Positions 35,901-44,278 of a DNA stretch of 53,283 nt are shown piece after piece (positions within the stretch are counted from its first letter, which is position 1; each line of letters opens with the position of its first letter). The stretch is from positions 1-53,283 of the forward strand of contig CAZVAQ010000006.1 of the NCBI GenBank assembly GCA_964625145.1, given 5' to 3'. The translations under genes were made by a program, and so were the position numbers. The notes under the pieces were generated by a model, which searched no databases, was not told where the DNA came from, and saw nothing but the letters and a program-made list of their open reading frames with translations. Origin of the DNA: CAYTRP01 sp964625145 (GTDB lineage Bacteria; Sumerlaeota; Sumerlaeia; SLMS01; JAHLLQ01).

Positions 35901-36481
35901 GATCCCTCCCCCGCATTCGCGCGACGGTTGTGGCCAATGAAGTGGGCGTGAACGGATTCCTGGCCGACCTGCGCCAGAGCGAAGAACAGACAGTGGGCAA
36001 GTTTACCGGCCGGGCGACACTGGAAGGCGAGCTCGTCGACTATTCCACATGGGTCGGCAGCGGCGAGTACACGATCACCGAAAGCAAGTTCATCGGCGAC
36101 CAGGTGCTGATCGTCCTGAGCCGGACGCTGCGACTCGGCTTCGAGCAAACACAGGCCGACACGACATGGCGCGGAACCGGGACATTCCGCGACGAGGTGG
36201 TCACACTCCCCGACATGGTCATCAGCAACAACGAATTCAACCTGCTGGCCAATGGCACGATCGGCTTCAATGGAGATCTGGACTTCCGCATCGCGGTGGA
36301 GTTCCTCGGCAATCGCATGGAGTGGATTCCGCTCGTGCGCCGCTTTGCGCCACTGGTCAACCGATTCACGGACTTCCTGGTCAGCGTGAAGCTGGAGGGG
36401 ACCGTCTACGAGCCGCGGACGCGCATTGTGCCGCTGACCATCGACATGGGACCCGACGGCAATTCAGGAGATGAGCCATGA
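32964..36481 (+). CDS. AsmA/TamB-like envelope protein (interrupted by an assembly gap)
   Basis: Probable large inner-membrane-anchored protein with a long periplasmic beta-rich body, of the AsmA/TamB/YhdP type linked to lipid transport or outer-membrane homeostasis. It has a basic N-terminus, then a membrane span (VYVPVVALVVLTMAFCLPI) near residues 30-50, and the VSIERIRLRLITGEVTLTGI segment typical of these families. 720 codons precede the 10-N gap. After the gap the reading continues from AATFRLESSLE for about 450 residues to a stop at 36481, with an RRPP/PPPP spacer near 35650. The two halves are out of frame across 10 N, so the gap size is not exact. It overlaps the next gene by ATGA. 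Confidence 0.75.
35124..35133. other. Assembly gap (10 N) in the AsmA-like gene
   Basis: Ten unknown bases. Coding frames on the two sides match only if the true gap length is 2 modulo 3, so 10 is a placeholder or a base is missing. Confidence 0.95.
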
Positions 36482-37659
36482 GTTTCCTCGATGAGTTGTC
36501 CGCCGACCTGGAGCAAAGGCGCGAACGCCACCTGCTGCGCGCGATTCACCCGAGCGATTGGGTGCGCGGCCCGCAGATCGGATGGAAGGGGCGGACTCTG
36601 GTCAACCTGTGCCACAACGATTACCTGGGCCTGAGCCGCGAGCCGATGGTGATCGAGGCCGCCTGTGCCGCGGCGCGCGAATGGGGCACGGGCTCCGCGG
36701 CGTCGCGCCTCATCACTGGTTCACCGCGCATCGTCGCACAGTTGGAGGAGGAGATTGCTGCATTCAAGCGGGCCGACGCAGCGCTCGCGTTTCCGACCGG
36801 GTATCAGGCGAGCCTCGGCGTTCTGGGGACGCTGCCCACGCGCGAAGATGCCATCTGGCTCGACCGGTTGGCGCATTCGTGCCTCGTGGATGGCGCGCGC
36901 CTGTCCAGCGCGCGCATTCGCGTCTTTCCGCACAACGATGTGGGGCGCCTCGAGGAATTGATCGCGCGCGAACCATGCGCCGGTCGCCATTGGATTGTGG
37001 CCGACGGCGTCACCAGCATGGACGGCGACATCGCGCCGCTTCCGCAGTTGCTGGAAATTGCGGGGCGGCATGATGCCATCGTCGTGATCGACGACGCGCA
37101 CGGCACGGGAGTCGTCGGTCCTACTGGCCGGGGAACGGCGGAGCTTCATGGCATCGACCCGCGAACGCATCGCGACCGGCTCATCACGATCTCGACATTG
37201 AGCAAGGCCCTCGGCGCGCAGGGTGGCGTTGTCACTGGTGCGAGCATTGTGCGCGAGGCATTGGTGAATCGCGCGCGTTCGCAGATCTACACCACCGGCC
37301 TGGCGCCCACTTCGGCCGCGGCGGCGCTGGCGGCCATCACATTGCTGCGCGACGAACCCCACCGCGTGCAGCAACTGAACCACCGCGCACGCATCACGCG
37401 GGGGAAGTTGAACGAGGCCGGCCTCGACACGATGGGAAGCCAGACGGCCATCATCCCGATTCGCATGCAAAGCGAGGCGCAGGCCCTGGAGGCAAGCCGC
37501 AAGCTGGAGGAATACGGCCTTCTCGTGCTCGCCATTCGCCCCCCAACGGTACCACGCGGCACGAGCCGGTTGAGGCTCACCGTGAACATGTTGCTAAGCG
37601 AAGACGAACTCGCAAACGCCATCGGCACGATCAAGATGGTATGCGCGGGCGGTGGGTGA
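36478..37659 (+). CDS. Alpha-oxoamine synthase (BioF/Kbl family)
   Basis: PLP-dependent enzyme that condenses an amino acid with an acyl-CoA or acyl-ACP, as BioF (7-keto-8-aminopelargonate) or Kbl (glycine C-acetyltransferase) do. Motifs are NDYLGLS, GTGSAASRLITGS, DDAHGTGVVG, and the Schiff-base lysine in STLSKALGAQGG. The C-terminal part has IRPPTVPRGTSRLR, the substrate-end motif of BioF. Length 393. The start overlaps the stop of the AsmA-like gene. No other biotin gene is present, so the product may be biotin-related or an aminoketone for a lipid; I lean to BioF because of the PPTVPxGTSRLR motif. Confidence 0.85.
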   Translation: MSFLDELSADLEQRRERHLLRAIHPSDWVRGPQIGWKGRTLVNLCHNDYLGLSREPMVIEAACAAAREWGTGSAASRLITGSPRIVAQLEEEIAAFKRADAALAFPTGYQASLGVLGTLPTREDAIWLDRLAHSCLVDGARLSSARIRVFPHNDVGRLEELIAREPCAGRHWIVADGVTSMDGDIAPLPQLLEIAGRHDAIVVIDDAHGTGVVGPTGRGTAELHGIDPRTHRDRLITISTLSKALGAQGGVVTGASIVREALVNRARSQIYTTGLAPTSAAAALAAITLLRDEPHRVQQLNHRARITRGKLNEAGLDTMGSQTAIIPIRMQSEAQALEASRKLEEYGLLVLAIRPPTVPRGTSRLRLTVNMLLSEDELANAIGTIKMVCAGGG

Positions 37660-37698
37660 TGGGGGTACGGCTCCACAGCTCCGCATCCACCTTCCCCC

Positions 37699-38922
37699 TC
37701 AAACCCCGAAGGCAACAAGCAGCCAAATCCACAAGCCGCTGAACGCAAGCGTCGCGAGCGTCACGGGCACGCCGACGCATAGGTGATCGAGGAAGCCGAT
37801 CGTCAGGCCCAGGCGCGATGCCTGGTCCACGACGATGATGTTGGCGATGCTCCCCACGATGATGAGGTTCCCCGCGAGGGTGCTGGACATCGCCAGGATC
37901 AGGCCCGCCTGCGGGTGATCCGTCGCGTTCAGCAGCAACATGACCGCCGGCACGTTCGACACGAAGTTGGAAAGCACCGCCGTGAGTGCGAACAACCAGC
38001 CGCCGTGGCCCGGATCGACTCCGACCGAGCGGATCGATTCCACCGCCGACACCAGCAGGCCCGATTCCGCCAGCGCATGGTTCACAATGAACAGGCCGAT
38101 GAACAGCACGAGCAGGTTCCAATCGACCAACGCCAGGAAATGGCGCGAGGCCAGCCGGCGGCTGGCCAGCAGGATACCGGCGGCTGACAGCGCAGCGATC
38201 TCGCGCGGAATCGGATCGAGCAGGAACACGGCAATCAGCGCCACCAACACGGCGAGTCCCTTCCCCGTTTGCCAGACATTGAAGGGCGGGACCTCCGCAT
38301 CCGGCAGGTTGGTTTCCTGGTGCCAATGGCCCCGCACGAGCACCACGATGATCCACCAGCACAGGAACAATCCGACCGTGGCCGGCACGATGGCGCGCAA
38401 CAGGTAACCGGAAAAGCCCATCCGCAGCATCTGGCCGATGAGCATGTTCTGCGGATTGCCGATGAGGGTCGCGGCGCTGCCGATGTTGGACGCGCACGCG
38501 AGCGCCAGCAAGAACGGCAACGGCCGCAAGTGCCGCCGTTGGCAGGCCTCCATCAGCACCGGCGCCATGGCCAGGCAGATGATGTCATTCGCCAGCAACG
38601 CCGACAACGCACCCGACGCCAGAATCACCCACAGAAGAAACTTGCGCGGCGCGGCATCGGTGGCGGCAATGCGCCGGGTGATGGTGCTGTAGAATCCGCC
38701 AAGTCGGAACTGTGCCGACAGGACCATCAGGCCGAACAGCAGCGCGATCGTCGGCACGTCCACCGACTCCCACGCTGCATCGAGCGAGATCGCCCCGGAC
38801 AACACCAGCACGATCACGCCGAGCAGGACAATGCCGGTGCGGTCGATCGCCAAGCCGGGTATGCGGCCGAGCATCATGCCGGCATAGACGAAGAGAAAGA
38901 CACCCGCAATGACCGCTGTCAT
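37699..38922 (-). CDS. YbiR-like permease (ArsB/NhaD ion transporter superfamily)
   Basis: A 407-residue inner-membrane protein with about 10-12 membrane spans. Segments LLANDIICLAMAPVLMEAC and SNIGSAATLIGNPQNML are the paired half-helix motifs of ArsB/NhaD-type transporters, and SNFVSNVPAVMLLLNA is the second repeat. It lies downstream of mntR with a 102-residue ORF between. In E. coli, YbiR, of the same superfamily, is encoded next to mntR. The transported ion is unknown; regulation by manganese is suggested by context only. Start ATG at 38922. Confidence 0.8.
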   Translation of the reverse strand: MTAVIAGVFLFVYAGMMLGRIPGLAIDRTGIVLLGVIVLVLSGAISLDAAWESVDVPTIALLFGLMVLSAQFRLGGFYSTITRRIAATDAAPRKFLLWVILASGALSALLANDIICLAMAPVLMEACQRRHLRPLPFLLALACASNIGSAATLIGNPQNMLIGQMLRMGFSGYLLRAIVPATVGLFLCWWIIVVLVRGHWHQETNLPDAEVPPFNVWQTGKGLAVLVALIAVFLLDPIPREIAALSAAGILLASRRLASRHFLALVDWNLLVLFIGLFIVNHALAESGLLVSAVESIRSVGVDPGHGGWLFALTAVLSNFVSNVPAVMLLLNATDHPQAGLILAMSSTLAGNLIIVGSIANIIVVDQASRLGLTIGFLDHLCVGVPVTLATLAFSGLWIWLLVAFGV

Positions 38923-38956
38923 GTGTGTGGCCGGTGCCGGAGGGAAGGTGCTGGAG

Positions 38957-39265
38957 TCAGGTGGGAGGATCGGGGGCCGCTGGAAGGGCGCGCACATGCT
39001 CGCCCATTTCGCGCAGGAGGGCGACTTGTGCCGAGATCAGCCCGGCAAGGATGCCGTCCTCGTAGGCGAACTCCGGACGCGAGTTGACCTGCGGGAAGCT
39101 GTGTGGGTCCCGCAGGTCGTCCTCGCTCAGGTCGGGTTGGATGCGTTGGGCAATGCGCGTGGTGCGATGGCGCTGCTGGTCAATCATCTGCTGCAACAAT
39201 TGGTCGATACGATCGACCAACGCCATCAGTTCCGCGCGGTCGCCGGAAGGGGACAACTCGGCCAA
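38957..39265 (-). CDS. Small protein between mntR and the permease
   Basis: A 102-residue hypothetical protein. The start ATG at 39265 comes right after the mntR stop, so it is translated with mntR. It has a helical N-terminal half (AELMALVDRIDQLLQQMIDQ, coiled-coil-like) and a second helix near residues 70-95 (GILAGLISAQVALLREMGEHV). No signal peptide or membrane span. Family not recognised. Position inside the operon suggests a link to metal homeostasis or the permease (inference). Confidence 0.6.
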   Translation of the reverse strand: MAELSPSGDRAELMALVDRIDQLLQQMIDQQRHRTTRIAQRIQPDLSEDDLRDPHSFPQVNSRPEFAYEDGILAGLISAQVALLREMGEHVRALPAAPDPPT

Positions 39266-39267
39266 GG

Positions 39268-39696
39268 TTACTTCTTCCGTGAGCGGGAGGTCATGCGGCG
39301 CATGGCGGACAGCGTCTCCGCGCCGACATGGTGCTCGATCCCTTCGGCGTCCATCTCCGCGGCGGCCTTGGGGACCTTGAGCACGTCGCGCAGGAAGCTC
39401 AGCACGGTCTCGTGGCGCTCGCGGGCCTCGTCGGCAAGGCGTTGCCCCTTGTCGGTCAGCGCGACGGCGCGATAGCGCTCCGCCGTCACCAGGCCGAGGG
39501 ACTTCAGCCGGTTGATCGTCTTGTGCACAGTGACATGGCTGACGCCAAGGCGCTCGGCGATGTCGCTCTTGTGGGCGGCGCCGATCTCGCGCGTCAGGTG
39601 ACTGATCAGTTCCACATAGTCCTCGGCGTTCTCAGAGGCATGGTCACGGCGCTGACGGGCCGCCGGGGTGGTTTTGCGTGCAGCTTTCTTGCTCAT
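39268..39696 (-). CDS. mntR: Manganese-responsive transcription regulator MntR
   Basis: DtxR/MntR-family winged-helix repressor. It resembles E. coli MntR through EDYVELISHL, the recognition helix SDIAERLGVSHVTVHKTINRL, RERHETVLSFL and DAEGIEHHV, with the family metal-ligand residues in these segments. The ATG at 39696 starts MSKKAARKTT. A basic N-terminal tail precedes the DNA-binding domain. Length 142. It heads an operon with a 102-residue ORF and a YbiR-like permease, and is divergent from hisB. A palindrome lies 20 bases upstream of the start and may be its own operator. Confidence 0.88.
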   Translation of the reverse strand: MSKKAARKTTPAARQRRDHASENAEDYVELISHLTREIGAAHKSDIAERLGVSHVTVHKTINRLKSLGLVTAERYRAVALTDKGQRLADEARERHETVLSFLRDVLKVPKAAAEMDAEGIEHHVGAETLSAMRRMTSRSRKK

Positions 39697-39716
39697 GAAA
39701 CCTGAACTCCCTTGAT

Positions 39717-39727
39717 GTGTGACACAC
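39717..39727. promoter_or_regulatory. GTGTG-A-CACAC palindrome upstream of mntR
   Basis: A perfect 11-base palindrome just upstream of the AAGGGAG ribosome site of mntR and in its 5' region. A second inverted repeat, CCACG-N8-CGTGG, lies at 39813-39830 nearer hisB. Either could be an operator for MntR; neither matches the E. coli MntR box. Confidence 0.35.
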
Positions 39728-39903
39728 GGAATCAGACTTTCGAAACCCGCTGTCAATTTCCACAAACACTCTCGCCGGCAGCGCGGTGAGTCAACCCCTT
39801 TAGGACAGTTTACCACGGTTTCCATCGTGGATTTCGAGTGACGCCGTCGCACTTCGTCACTCATAGACGCGCGCAGCACGCAGACCATGGGGACAACACC
39901 ATC

Positions 39904-40508
39904 ATGACCACAAGGAAGGCAGCATCCACATCCGGCAACGCGCGCCGCGCACGCGACAAGCGCCAAACCGCCGAGACAAGCATCGAGCTCTCCATCGATT
40001 TGGACGGAGACGGCACATTCCGCGGTGCCACGGGCATCGCCTTCTTCGACCACATGCTCACGCTATTGGCCCGCCACGGAGGGCTCGGCCTGGAAGTGAA
40101 GGCCAAGGGCGACCTGGCCGTCGATTGCCACCACACGGTGGAGGACGTCGGCCTGCTGTTGGGCCGACTGCTCGCACAAGCCGCCGGTGACAAGGCCGGC
40201 ATCCGCCGCTATGGACACGCCGTCGTGCCCATGGAGGAGGCGCTGTGCGAATGCACGCTCGACTTCTGCGGGCGGCCGTACCTGTACTTCGAAGCGCACT
40301 TTGGCCGGGAGATGATCGAGAACTACGCCACCGAATGCACGGAGGACTTCTTTCGCGCCGTCGCCAACACGGCCGGCCTGACGCTGCACATCGAATGCCG
40401 CCGCGGCCGCAACGCCCACCACATCGTCGAGGGAATCTTCAAGTCCTTCGCCCGCGCCCTGCGCGAAAGCGTCTCCAAAGACGAGAGGATGAAGGGTGTA
40501 CCGAGCAC
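39904..40508 (+). CDS. hisB: Imidazoleglycerol-phosphate dehydratase (3' end in gap)
   Basis: Histidine biosynthesis enzyme that dehydrates imidazoleglycerol-phosphate; manganese-dependent. Conserved segments are FFDHMLTLLARHG, DCHHTVEDVG, FCGRPYLYF, and RNAHHIVEGIFKSFARALR. About 201 codons are visible from the ATG at 39904 up to the 100-N gap, so only the last few residues (expected PSTKG-type end) are missing. The sequence here already reads KGVPST at the gap. No other his gene is present. It is divergent from mntR. Confidence 0.93.
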
Positions 40509-40608
40509 NNNNNNNNNNNNNNNNNNNNNNNNNNNNNNNNNNNNNNNNNNNNNNNNNNNNNNNNNNNNNNNNNNNNNNNNNNNNNNNNNNNNNNNNNNNN
40601 NNNNNNNN
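40509..40608. other. Assembly gap (100 N)
   Basis: The end of hisB and the start of the MATE gene lie in the gap. An in-frame run of N joins them in translation, but this is an artefact. Confidence 0.95.
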
Positions 40609-42039
40609 ACTTGGCCCATCCTCCGCGCCATTCTGCTTCTCGGCACGCCGGCGGTGCTGGAGAACATCATCGGGTCGTTGATGCATTTGGTTGATGCGCT
40701 CATGTTGGCGCAGTTGGAGAACAATGTCGTCTATATCGCGGCGACGCTGCTGACGTCCGTGTGGTTCTGGCGGTTGGCGACGACGACGGGGTGTGTGCAG
40801 TCCGGATGCGCGGCGTATGTGGCGCGGCGGTGGGGGGAGCAGAGGTTCCGCGCGGCGGGCTTGGCGTTGGCGCATTCGTTGGTGCTGGCCGTGACCATCG
40901 GTCTGGGGAGCGCCATCGTCCTGTTTATCATGGCGCCGACGATGATGAACGCGCTGACCGACGACGCGGCGGTGGCCGCGGCCGCCACGAGTTATTACCG
41001 CATCATGATGTTCGCCTTCCCATTGCGAATCGGCATCCTTGTCGCCGCGGCTTGCCTGCGCGCTGCCGGGGACACGCGCACGCCGTTGGCCCTGATGGCG
41101 TTCGTTCTCCTGTTGAACGTCTTCTTCAACTGGCTGCTGATCTATGGCAACTGGGGCTTTCCGCGCATGGAGATGGACGGCGCGGCGATCGGTTCGGCGT
41201 TGGCCTGGTTCATCGGATTTGTGCTGTTGGTGTCGCTGCTGCTGCGCGGCGTGCGGCCGCGGCGCCTGATCCCCGCCGCGGCAAGGCCGGACGCGGGGGG
41301 CCTGCTGGCCTCGGGCGAGATCCGCAAACCGCTCCTGCCGCCGCCGAACGCGTTGTTCCGCATTCTTCGCCCCGGGTTGCGGCTGTGGATGCCGCGCATC
41401 ACGCCGACGGTGCTGCGCGTGTCGGCGCCGACGCTGGGCGAAGAGGCGCTGTACTCCCTCGGCTTCATCTCATTCGTTGCCATGGTCGGGCAGTTGGGGA
41501 CGGACGTGCTCGCGGCGCACGGTGCGGTGGTGCGGCTGGAATCGTTCAGCTTCACGGCCGGATGGGGGATCGCCGTGGCGACGGCGGCGATGGTGGGCCA
41601 AGCCCTCGGCGCGCGGAACCTGCCGCTGGCGCGGCGGTTCTTCTCCCTCAACACCACGGTCGTCATGGTGGTGATGGGTTTGGTGGCCTATGCGTTCGTG
41701 TTCTTCCCGGAGTTCTTCCTCGGTCTGTTCAAGCTGCAGGACAAGGTGCTCTCCATCGGCGTGACGCTGATGATGATCCTGGCGATGCAGCAATCCATGA
41801 TGGGCGCGACGATGGTCATGTCCGCCGGCCTGCGTGGCGCGGGCTATACCATCGCGCCACTGTTCACGCTCTTCGGCGGGATGCTGCTGATGCGCCTGGG
41901 GCTCGGCTACTGGCTCGCGTGGCCCATGGGCCTTGGCATCGAGGGAATCTACTGGGCCACCAACGCCGACTGGGCCGTGCGCATGACCGTGCTGTTCTTC
42001 TTTGTGCGGTCGGGACGTTGGGAGAAGGTGAAGGTGTAA
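40609..42039 (+). CDS. MATE-family efflux transporter (5' end in gap)
   Basis: About 476 residues visible, the N-terminus missing. MATE exporters expel drugs or metabolites against Na+ or H+ flow. It starts inside the first membrane span (LRAILLLGTPAVLENIIG). Family-like segments are LRAAGDTRTPLALMAFVLLLN in the first repeat and LAAHGAVVRLESFSF, VGQALGARNL and LRGAGYTIAP in the second. About 12 membrane spans are expected. A cytosolic loop near residues 215-265 is Pro-rich. The stop TAA is followed directly by a GGAGGAA/GGATGAA heptamer array and a 13-bp hairpin. Confidence 0.85.
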   Translation, partial: TWPILRAILLLGTPAVLENIIGSLMHLVDALMLAQLENNVVYIAATLLTSVWFWRLATTTGCVQSGCAAYVARRWGEQRFRAAGLALAHSLVLAVTIGLGSAIVLFIMAPTMMNALTDDAAVAAAATSYYRIMMFAFPLRIGILVAAACLRAAGDTRTPLALMAFVLLLNVFFNWLLIYGNWGFPRMEMDGAAIGSALAWFIGFVLLVSLLLRGVRPRRLIPAAARPDAGGLLASGEIRKPLLPPPNALFRILRPGLRLWMPRITPTVLRVSAPTLGEEALYSLGFISFVAMVGQLGTDVLAAHGAVVRLESFSFTAGWGIAVATAAMVGQALGARNLPLARRFFSLNTTVVMVVMGLVAYAFVFFPEFFLGLFKLQDKVLSIGVTLMMILAMQQSMMGATMVMSAGLRGAGYTIAPLFTLFGGMLLMRLGLGYWLAWPMGLGIEGIYWATNADWAVRMTVLFFFVRSGRWEKVKV

Positions 42040-42074
42040 GGAGGAAGGATGAAGGAGGAAGGATGAAGGATGAA
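42040..42074 (+). repeat. Heptamer array, family B, after the MATE gene
   Basis: GGAGGAA, GGATGAA, GGAGGAA, GGATGAA and GGATGAA, starting on the first base after the TAA stop. The units resemble ribosome-binding sequence followed by ATG. Confidence 0.9.
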
Positions 42075-42078
42075 GTGC

Positions 42079-42110
42079 GTGAAGGCCGAAGTGGTAGCTT
42101 CGGCCTTCAC
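42079..42110. terminator. 13-bp hairpin between convergent transporter genes
   Basis: A perfect stem (42079-42091 with 42098-42110; GTGAAGGCCGAAG/CTTCGGCCTTCAC) with a 6-base loop. It sits between the MATE and MFS stop codons and could stop both transcripts, though T-runs are weak. Confidence 0.7.
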
Positions 42111-42126
42111 ACGATCGTTTCAACTT

Positions 42127-42147
42127 TCCCAACGAGGAACTGGGAAC
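42127..42147 (-). repeat. Heptamer array, family A, after the MFS gene
   Basis: In the minus sense GTTCCCA, GTTCCTC and GTTGGGA begin 1 base after the MFS stop codon, in the gene's sense. Confidence 0.65.
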
Positions 42148-42148
42148 G

Positions 42149-44179
42149 TTATTCTTTCGCTTTTCTCCCAAAATCATCCGTGATGGGCAGGAACGGGACG
42201 AGGGCCATGCCGGGGATGGTGAGGATGCAGGCGATGATGAAGAACCAAGCGTAGCCGGTGATCTCCTCCAGAAAGCCGCTCCACATGCCGGGGATCATCA
42301 TGCCCACGGCCATGAGACCGGTGCAGAGCGCGAAGTGCGACGTCTTGAACTCGCCCTGTGCCACGTAGAGCATGTACACCATGTAGGCCGTGAAGCCGAA
42401 GCCATAGCCCAGTTGCTCCAGGCCGACGCAGGCGATCACGACCGGATAGCTGTCCGGCAGGGTGGCGGCCAAGTACACGTACAGCAAGTTTGGCAGGTTC
42501 ATCGCCAACACCATCGGCCAGATCACGCGCTTGAGCCCAAACATCGCCACGACGATGCCACCCAAGATGCCGCCGACGGTGAGGCACAGCATGCCGATGG
42601 TGCCGTAGGCCAGACCCACCTGCCCAACTGTCAGGAAGAGGCCGCCCTCGCTGCGATCATCCAGCAGGAACGGCTGGCCCAGCTTCACAATATGCGCCTC
42701 GCCAAGCCGGAACAGCAGCAGGAATGCGATGCTGACCCAAATGGCGGGCTTGCGGAAGAATGAGGCATACGTCTCGCCGAACTCAATGCCGCTGCGCCGC
42801 GAGAAGTTCGAATACATCCGGAGGATCGGCTCGCGGGTCTCGCGCGCGCTGAAGATGGCAAGGGCGATCAGGAACAGAATGACATATCGCGTGGAAGCGA
42901 ACACGAAATCGAAGATCTTCTCCTCGATACCGCCCTCCGGCACGCCAAACGCCCCCATGATCGGGCCACGACCGTAACCCATGCCGCTGTACAACACGAT
43001 GATGCACACCACCGGAATGATGACGGCGAGGAACAACCACCAGGCCGGTTGGTAGAACGGCGGCCGGTTGACTGTATCAGTCAGGTCACCCGTGGGACGC
43101 GGCAGGATGTACGCGTGCCAAGCGTACAGGCCGACAAAGAAGATGCCAAGGCCGACGAAAACGACCGCCCAGCTCATGACGATGTTGCCGGCGGTCATCT
43201 CGAACTCGCGGCCGACCGTGCCGGGAATCAGCGACTTCGCCGAGAAGGTGACATATTGGGGCTCGCTCCAATTGTCCCGCGTGAAGACAAGCCGCTCTCC
43301 CTCCGCGATGGAAAGCGCCCCATCGCCGCGGATGGCGTCGGTGCGCACAGCGACCTCGTGTCCTTCCGGCGGCGCCTCGCTCAACCGGACCGCCAGTTGG
43401 GATTTCTCCCCCGGCGCCACAAGGACGCGCGCTTGCTCGACGATGATTTCCATGCCACCTTCGGTGCGCTGATCCGGCAAAATGGTTCGTGAGAATGTGT
43501 TGAGCCAGTCGAACAGAGTCTGTGGCGATTCCGCAATGGCCGCGTCGACTTGCTCGGGGGTCAGCGTCGCGCCGGGCTCGTGTGCCACCACCGTCACCTT
43601 GATCGGTTGCGGGCCGGTGACTCCTTGGATGGAGCCCGCCACGATGGGCAGCACCCCCATGGCCGTCAGCATCGCGATGCGGTAGAAGGTGCTGCGAATG
43701 CCGACGAAGAAGGCCTGTTGCCGCTCGTTAAGCGCCAACATATAGAAACCGTCGCACGCCAGGTCATGCGTGGAGCTGGAGATCGCCACCACCCACAGCA
43801 ACAGCAGCGACAGCGCGAAATACATCGGCACATTGTCGAGCACGGGGAACATGCCCGGCACCATGATCGTCAGGGCGGTGGCGGCAAAGGCGATGCCCAA
43901 CACAAGCTGGGTCAGGATCGTCCAACCCCGCTTGCTGCCATATCGGTCCACCAGCGGCGCCCACAGGGGCTTCACTGTCCACGGCAGATAAAGGATGCTC
44001 GTCCAAAACGCGATCAGCGAGTTCGGGATCCCCATGCTCTTGTACATGAGCACGGAGGTCGTCATGGCGATGGTGTAGGGAATCCCCTCCGCCAAATAGG
44101 CGGTGGGCACCCATGCCCACGGCGAGACCCGGCGACCACGTGAATCGGGTTCCCCGGCGATGAAATCCTTGTCGGCCAC
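42149..44179 (-). CDS. AmpG-like MFS transporter with an inserted beta-domain
   Basis: PAT-family (AmpG/acetyl-CoA transporter-like) carrier of 676 residues. The N-terminus has FWTSILYLPWTVKPLWAPLVD, a typical AmpG/PAT motif. About five spans are followed by a large extra-membrane insert (about 175-320). The insert has VLVAPGEKSQLAVRLSEAP and LVFTRDNWSEPQYVTFSA, a pattern like extracellular repeat domains in which a TFTxxNWxxPQxVT motif ends each unit. The remaining spans follow. Normal AmpG-like proteins lack this domain. The substrate is unknown; muropeptide or sugar transport is possible. Divergent from an unknown membrane protein gene. Confidence 0.82.
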   Translation of the reverse strand: MADKDFIAGEPDSRGRRVSPWAWVPTAYLAEGIPYTIAMTTSVLMYKSMGIPNSLIAFWTSILYLPWTVKPLWAPLVDRYGSKRGWTILTQLVLGIAFAATALTIMVPGMFPVLDNVPMYFALSLLLLWVVAISSSTHDLACDGFYMLALNERQQAFFVGIRSTFYRIAMLTAMGVLPIVAGSIQGVTGPQPIKVTVVAHEPGATLTPEQVDAAIAESPQTLFDWLNTFSRTILPDQRTEGGMEIIVEQARVLVAPGEKSQLAVRLSEAPPEGHEVAVRTDAIRGDGALSIAEGERLVFTRDNWSEPQYVTFSAKSLIPGTVGREFEMTAGNIVMSWAVVFVGLGIFFVGLYAWHAYILPRPTGDLTDTVNRPPFYQPAWWLFLAVIIPVVCIIVLYSGMGYGRGPIMGAFGVPEGGIEEKIFDFVFASTRYVILFLIALAIFSARETREPILRMYSNFSRRSGIEFGETYASFFRKPAIWVSIAFLLLFRLGEAHIVKLGQPFLLDDRSEGGLFLTVGQVGLAYGTIGMLCLTVGGILGGIVVAMFGLKRVIWPMVLAMNLPNLLYVYLAATLPDSYPVVIACVGLEQLGYGFGFTAYMVYMLYVAQGEFKTSHFALCTGLMAVGMMIPGMWSGFLEEITGYAWFFIIACILTIPGMALVPFLPITDDFGRKAKE

Positions 44180-44278
44180 GGTTCACTCCCTGTTGAATAT
44201 GAGACAAGCGTTTTAGCCCGGGTGCCACGGGGGCAAACGAAGAACACACTTTCCCCGATCGAAAGGGGGGCCGGACCC

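Noticed and set aside
39838..42039. A single 733-codon frame joining HisB to a MATE transporter
   Set aside because: The join is made only by 100 placeholder N bases; the two halves are typical separate genes.
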